Shown one piece after another: positions 61,120-64,000 of a DNA stretch of 64,000 nt; the stretch's first letter is position 1; the number at the start of each line of letters is the position of its first letter. The DNA comes from Anodontia alba (taxonomy: Eukaryota; Mollusca; Bivalvia; Lucinida; Lucinidae). Location: assembly GCA_964016985.1 (NCBI GenBank), contig OZ024826.1, positions 37,861,070 through 37,925,069 on the forward strand, in the 5' to 3' direction. A model generated the notes under the pieces. It made no database searches. It saw nothing but the letters and a program-made list of their open reading frames with translations, and had not been told where the DNA came from. Both the position numbers and the translations under genes were made by a program.

Positions 61120-61265
61120 ACGTCAAAAAGATTGCCTTTGGAAACAAAGGACACACTACAGATCAGAAAATGGAGTCTCGGTTTTATTGAAACTCTTCAT
61201 AAGCAGTAATGAAGATTGCAACACTGCTTACGCCCTCTAGCGTATACATAAGCAGAACTCCACTT
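61120..61265 (+). repeat. R140 interspersed repeat, copy 3
   Basis: AATAAACGTCAAAAAGATTG, CCTTTGGAAACAAAGGACAC, GAGTCTCGGTTTTATTGAAA and GCAACACTGCTTACGCCCTC then TAGCGTATA. It continues past the point where copy 1 diverges. Confidence 0.62.
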
Positions 61266-61582
61266 TCAAATATACCACAATGGGCCCAATGGTCCCAAAG
61301 GAAATAAAATATAATCTGCACTGCCTCTGGCCTCATACATGGGCCTGTTTTCTGATAAAACCTTGAAAATAAAGTTTCTTTAGTTTTTACTCACACAGTA
61401 CTTTTGATGAAATCGGTACAAAATAAATAAATTCGCAAGAAGTCTGAGTCTTCGCTGTGCACTCAGTGGGTACATGTAGCTAAGGACCAAAGGTTTCTTC
61501 ATGGGTGAGCGAAGACTCACACATCATCTTGTCCGCCATCATGTACATAATCATAGCTTGACCATGTGCCCTCTTCTCATCC
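61266..61582. other. HP4 fragment, otherwise unassigned
   Basis: AGTCTGAGTCTTCGCTGTGC, TAAGGACCAAAGGTTTCTTC and GGTGAGCGAAGACTCACACA (61440-61520) match the middle of 56090-56265. Confidence 0.45.
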
Positions 61583-61860
61583 CATCACGAAAACATGCCT
61601 ATAAAATTTTGACCCCCTTAAACCCCACTTTTATATGGTAAAACTGGGGTTTACAGGGGTATGGATTATTTTTCTTTTTTCTGCTCAAAGCATAGATTGT
61701 GGGTACACGTTAGAACCGCCTCGACGAGGCGGTTCTAACGAGTACCCACAATCTATGTTTTGAGCAGAAGTAAAAAAAATATCAGGATTTTTTATCTGAA
61801 AATTTTCATTTTTTGGTGGTAAAATTTTCAGTATATTTGAATAGGCATGTTTTCGTAATG
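61583..61860 (-). mobile_element. ZT1 hairpin element, copy 20
   Basis: CATCACGAAAACATGCCTAT to GGCATGTTTTCGTAATG; tip GCCTCGACGAGGC. Flanks CATCC / CTTCT show no duplication. Confidence 0.94.
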
Positions 61861-62090
61861 CTTCTCTTCCATAGCATACGCCGAAATCGATTGGCCAACC
61901 CCGATCGCCCAATGTTCGATGAGCCGCATAAAATATCAGACCCTTGGGCGTAGGGCTTTCTATGTGCTATACAATATAGTATAAAGCAAATGCTATGATG
62001 GTAGCATAACGATGTCTCTTGTCAACTGGTATTTTAATAATTCAAAGTATGCAGTTGTACATTGTAATAATAGGTAGGTAATTCGTAATA

Positions 62091-62430
62091 CAGTCGAACC
62101 TCAATAGCTGGAACCCGGATGGCTCGTTTACCATGGCTGATTCGAACTTGTTTTTTGAGTCCTACGAAATTCTTCCGACAGCTCCACAAAACAAATATTT
62201 AATGATTTTTTTTCTTATTTTATCATGAAATTGTATGTTGTGTATACTCGCGATTCTAATGAGTACACTCAACGTACAATTATTATGCAGAAAATCGAAA
62301 ACACTTCCCTAAATTATCGCCATTTTCTTCCTGACTTGGCACCATGGTTAACCCTCAGTGGCTCGGACTACCCATATCTCAAACAAATTTCTATGGTCCC
62401 CTCGATGCTCGAGCATTTGAAGTTCAGCAT
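62091..62430 (-). mobile_element. PG2 element, hairpin shortened
   Basis: TA then CAGTCGAACCTCAATAGCTG; right end CTCGAGCATTTGAAGTTCAG. The hairpin TGTATACTCGCGATTCTAAT then GAGTACAC lacks the left TTAGAATCGCCTC arm. Confidence 0.72.
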
Positions 62431-62454
62431 ACTTTTCCTTTTTGTGATTATTAA

Positions 62455-62650
62455 CGCCAGCACCTTGGGTAAAACTTTCAGCAGACGACATTCCAAAATA
62501 TTTTCTTTTTTTCCTCAGAAAACAGGTTTTGATATTTCATGCAAATTGTCTCCATCAGGGACACTTTGCATAAATGTATTACCTGTTTTCTGAGAACAAA
62601 AAATATCATCAATTTGTCGTCTGCTGAATTAGTCCAGAGAGTGGAAAAAG
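62455..62650. mobile_element. TP1 (TTAA) hairpin element
   Basis: TTAA at 62451-62454 and 62651-62654. CGCCAGCACCTTGGGTAAAA ... TTAGTCCAGAGAGTGGAAAAAG; hairpin ATTTCATGCAAATTGTCTCC / GGGACACTTTGCATAAATG, slightly decayed. Confidence 0.75.
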
Positions 62651-62907
62651 TTAAGATACCGATAGGCAGGAGCTGATATTTGTACTTCTCAAAAGGAATA
62701 TATTACTTTTGTGAGATGTGGACAAAAGTCAAAGCTAGGGGCCAGGCTATTTGTAACATGTATGTAAATGTACATGCAAGTAATGATTCAGCATTCAAAA
62801 CATCTCATACCCAGCTTCTATAAAACACATAATAATACATTATTTGATTACTTTAGCAATAACTTACTTGTGTACAACACAACATAAATTGTTATCTTGA
62901 GACAGAC

Positions 62908-63186
62908 CATCACGAAAATATACCTATATAATTTTGACCCCCTTAAACCCCACTTTTATATAGTAAAACTGGGGTTTACACGGGTATACATTATTTTTCT
63001 TATTTTTTCTCAAAAACATAGATTGTGGGTACTCGTTAGAACCGCCTCGCCGAGGCGGTTCTAACGAGTACCCACAATCTATGTTTTTGAGAAAAAATAA
63101 GAAAAATATCAGAATTTTTATCTGAAAATTTTCAATTTTTGGTGGTGGAATTTTCAATATATTTGAATAGGCGTGTTTCCGTAATG
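62908..63186 (-). mobile_element. ZT1 hairpin element, copy 21 (perfect hairpin)
   Basis: CATCACGAAAATATACCTAT to GGCGTGTTTCCGTAATG. The hairpin reaches from TTATTTTTTCTCAAAAACAT to the inverse GTTTTTGAGAAAAAATAA, about 45 bp per arm. The private substitution TTTCTC for TTCTGC is present on both arms, so the arms have been corrected against each other. Confidence 0.95.
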
Positions 63187-63247
63187 ATATAAATGGGCCA
63201 TGGCAGCCACAAAACCGAACATAGGCTTTACCATCCGATATCGCAAA

Positions 63248-63492
63248 CACGTCGGGGCCATAAATTGAGTTTAGGTGTCTTTGGGCATATGCGAACAGTA
63301 AAGGCACAGGTCAGCCTGCGCAGTCGCATAGTCTGATCAGGACATTCGCTGTCCGCTAACAGAATCATTGAACACTAAAGAATGCATCGATGGTGAGCAA
63401 ATCCCTGGAGGAGACTTTGGGCATGCGTGAGATGAATCTGAATCTATGCATTATGCGTCTGTACGAAGATACCTTTTCGCTTAGCTTGGCCC
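63248..63492 (+). mobile_element. HP3 element, decayed hairpin
   Basis: GGGGCCATAAATTGAGTTTA ... GCGAACAGTAAAGGCACAGG, GACATTCGCTGTCCGC, to TTTTCGCTTAGCTTGGCCC. Confidence 0.7.
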
Positions 63493-63740
63493 ATATGATA
63501 TAGATATGGAAGACGCAAGAGAAAAAACTAAACTGTATATGAGAAATAACGGTGGCCCAGATCCACCAACACATTGAATCATTCTAATCACGGATTGCTT
63601 TTTCGTGGACTTCCATGTATTTTACAGAATCGGTTTATTTTGTAAGTACATGTCCTGATCAGACTGCGCGGGAGTGCTTGCCTATTTGGACCATCATTAC
63701 CAATATACAACATAAGGACCTTTATTTCCGTTGTCCATCA

Positions 63741-63965
63741 TACCGTATTTGCTAGAAGTATTCGGACTGACAGAAATGAGCAAATAGTGGAGGCGCAGAT
63801 CAGACGCCGCAGAATGTGGCGTCTGATCAGGGTCGACACTGTACGCCACTCACCCAGCAATCAATAGACATTTCGACAGGCAGCAAAACGGACTTTTGTA
63901 TTCAAATTTTTGGACAAGTATTGTACGGAGTTAGGGTGTCCCAAAACTTAGGGTAAACGCGGTAT
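63741..63965. mobile_element. CCGTATT-type element with HP2 hairpin
   Basis: TACCGTATTTGCTAGAAGTA then TTCGGACTGACA; end GGGTGTCCCAAAACTTAGGG then TAAACGCGGTA. HP2 arms GCAAATAGTGGAGGCGCAGA / GGGTCGACACTGTACGCC at 63780-63846 with core GACGCCGCAGAATGTGGCGTC. Confidence 0.75.
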
Positions 63966-64000
63966 GTACAGATTATATCGGGAACTATTTAGCCATATCT

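Overview
The window looks like intergenic or intronic DNA from an animal nuclear genome. It is AT-rich and has no operon structure and no complete host gene that I could recognise. It carries eukaryotic non-LTR retrotransposon fragments, a mariner, a tRNA-derived SINE, microsatellites, and a very high density of short non-autonomous DNA elements built around perfect hairpins. Several repeat signatures (hairpins with the core CCAGATCAG, a GGGTTTAACG-type repeat, palindromic AACGTCG blocks) are ones I associate with bivalve molluscs. A bivalve is therefore the most likely source, but this is inference and no species can be named.

Family labels used here are local. ZT1: about 275 bp, termini CATNACGAAAACAYGCCTAT, central hairpin, no target duplication, 22 copies plus one half copy. 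TP1 and TP2: hairpin elements flanked by TTAA, piggyBac-like. PG1, PG2 and PG3: hairpin elements starting CAGT and flanked by TA, pogo/Tigger-like. HP2, HP3, HP4 and HP8: other hairpin elements. R12 and R140: interspersed repeats of unknown class. Fragments of these families make up much of the window.

Layout. 0-6 kb: ZT1 and TP2 copies, a long-TIR element with a nested palindrome, and a SINE split by a 1.34-kb decayed mariner. 6-17 kb: ZT1 copies, A/C-rich tracts, a TTAA-flanked element with another nested inside it, and a 5'-truncated LINE with target duplications. 17-21 kb: a decayed LINE reverse transcriptase carrying a piggyBac-like element, a 600-bp element with an 8-bp duplication, and a ZT1. 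21-30 kb: a 52-bp minisatellite, a PG1 split by two insertions, and a 2.3-kb 43/44-bp minisatellite containing a ZT1. 30-41 kb: ZT1 pairs, HP3/TP1/TP2 elements, and a 2.9-kb element with about 0.5-kb inverted ends. 41-50 kb: a 63-bp satellite with dimeric higher-order structure, PG2/PG3, and a 31-bp minisatellite broken by three insertions including an intact SINE. 50-64 kb: more PG, TP, HP and ZT1 copies and a GC-rich 540-bp foldback.

The most notable pattern is modularity. The same hairpin core occurs inside elements with entirely different termini and target-site rules: ZT1, PG2 and PG3 share one core, HP2 occurs with at least three kinds of ends, and PG1 and HP8 share another. Insertions into sequences whose empty form can be read elsewhere in the window show that ZT1 inserts with essentially no target duplication.
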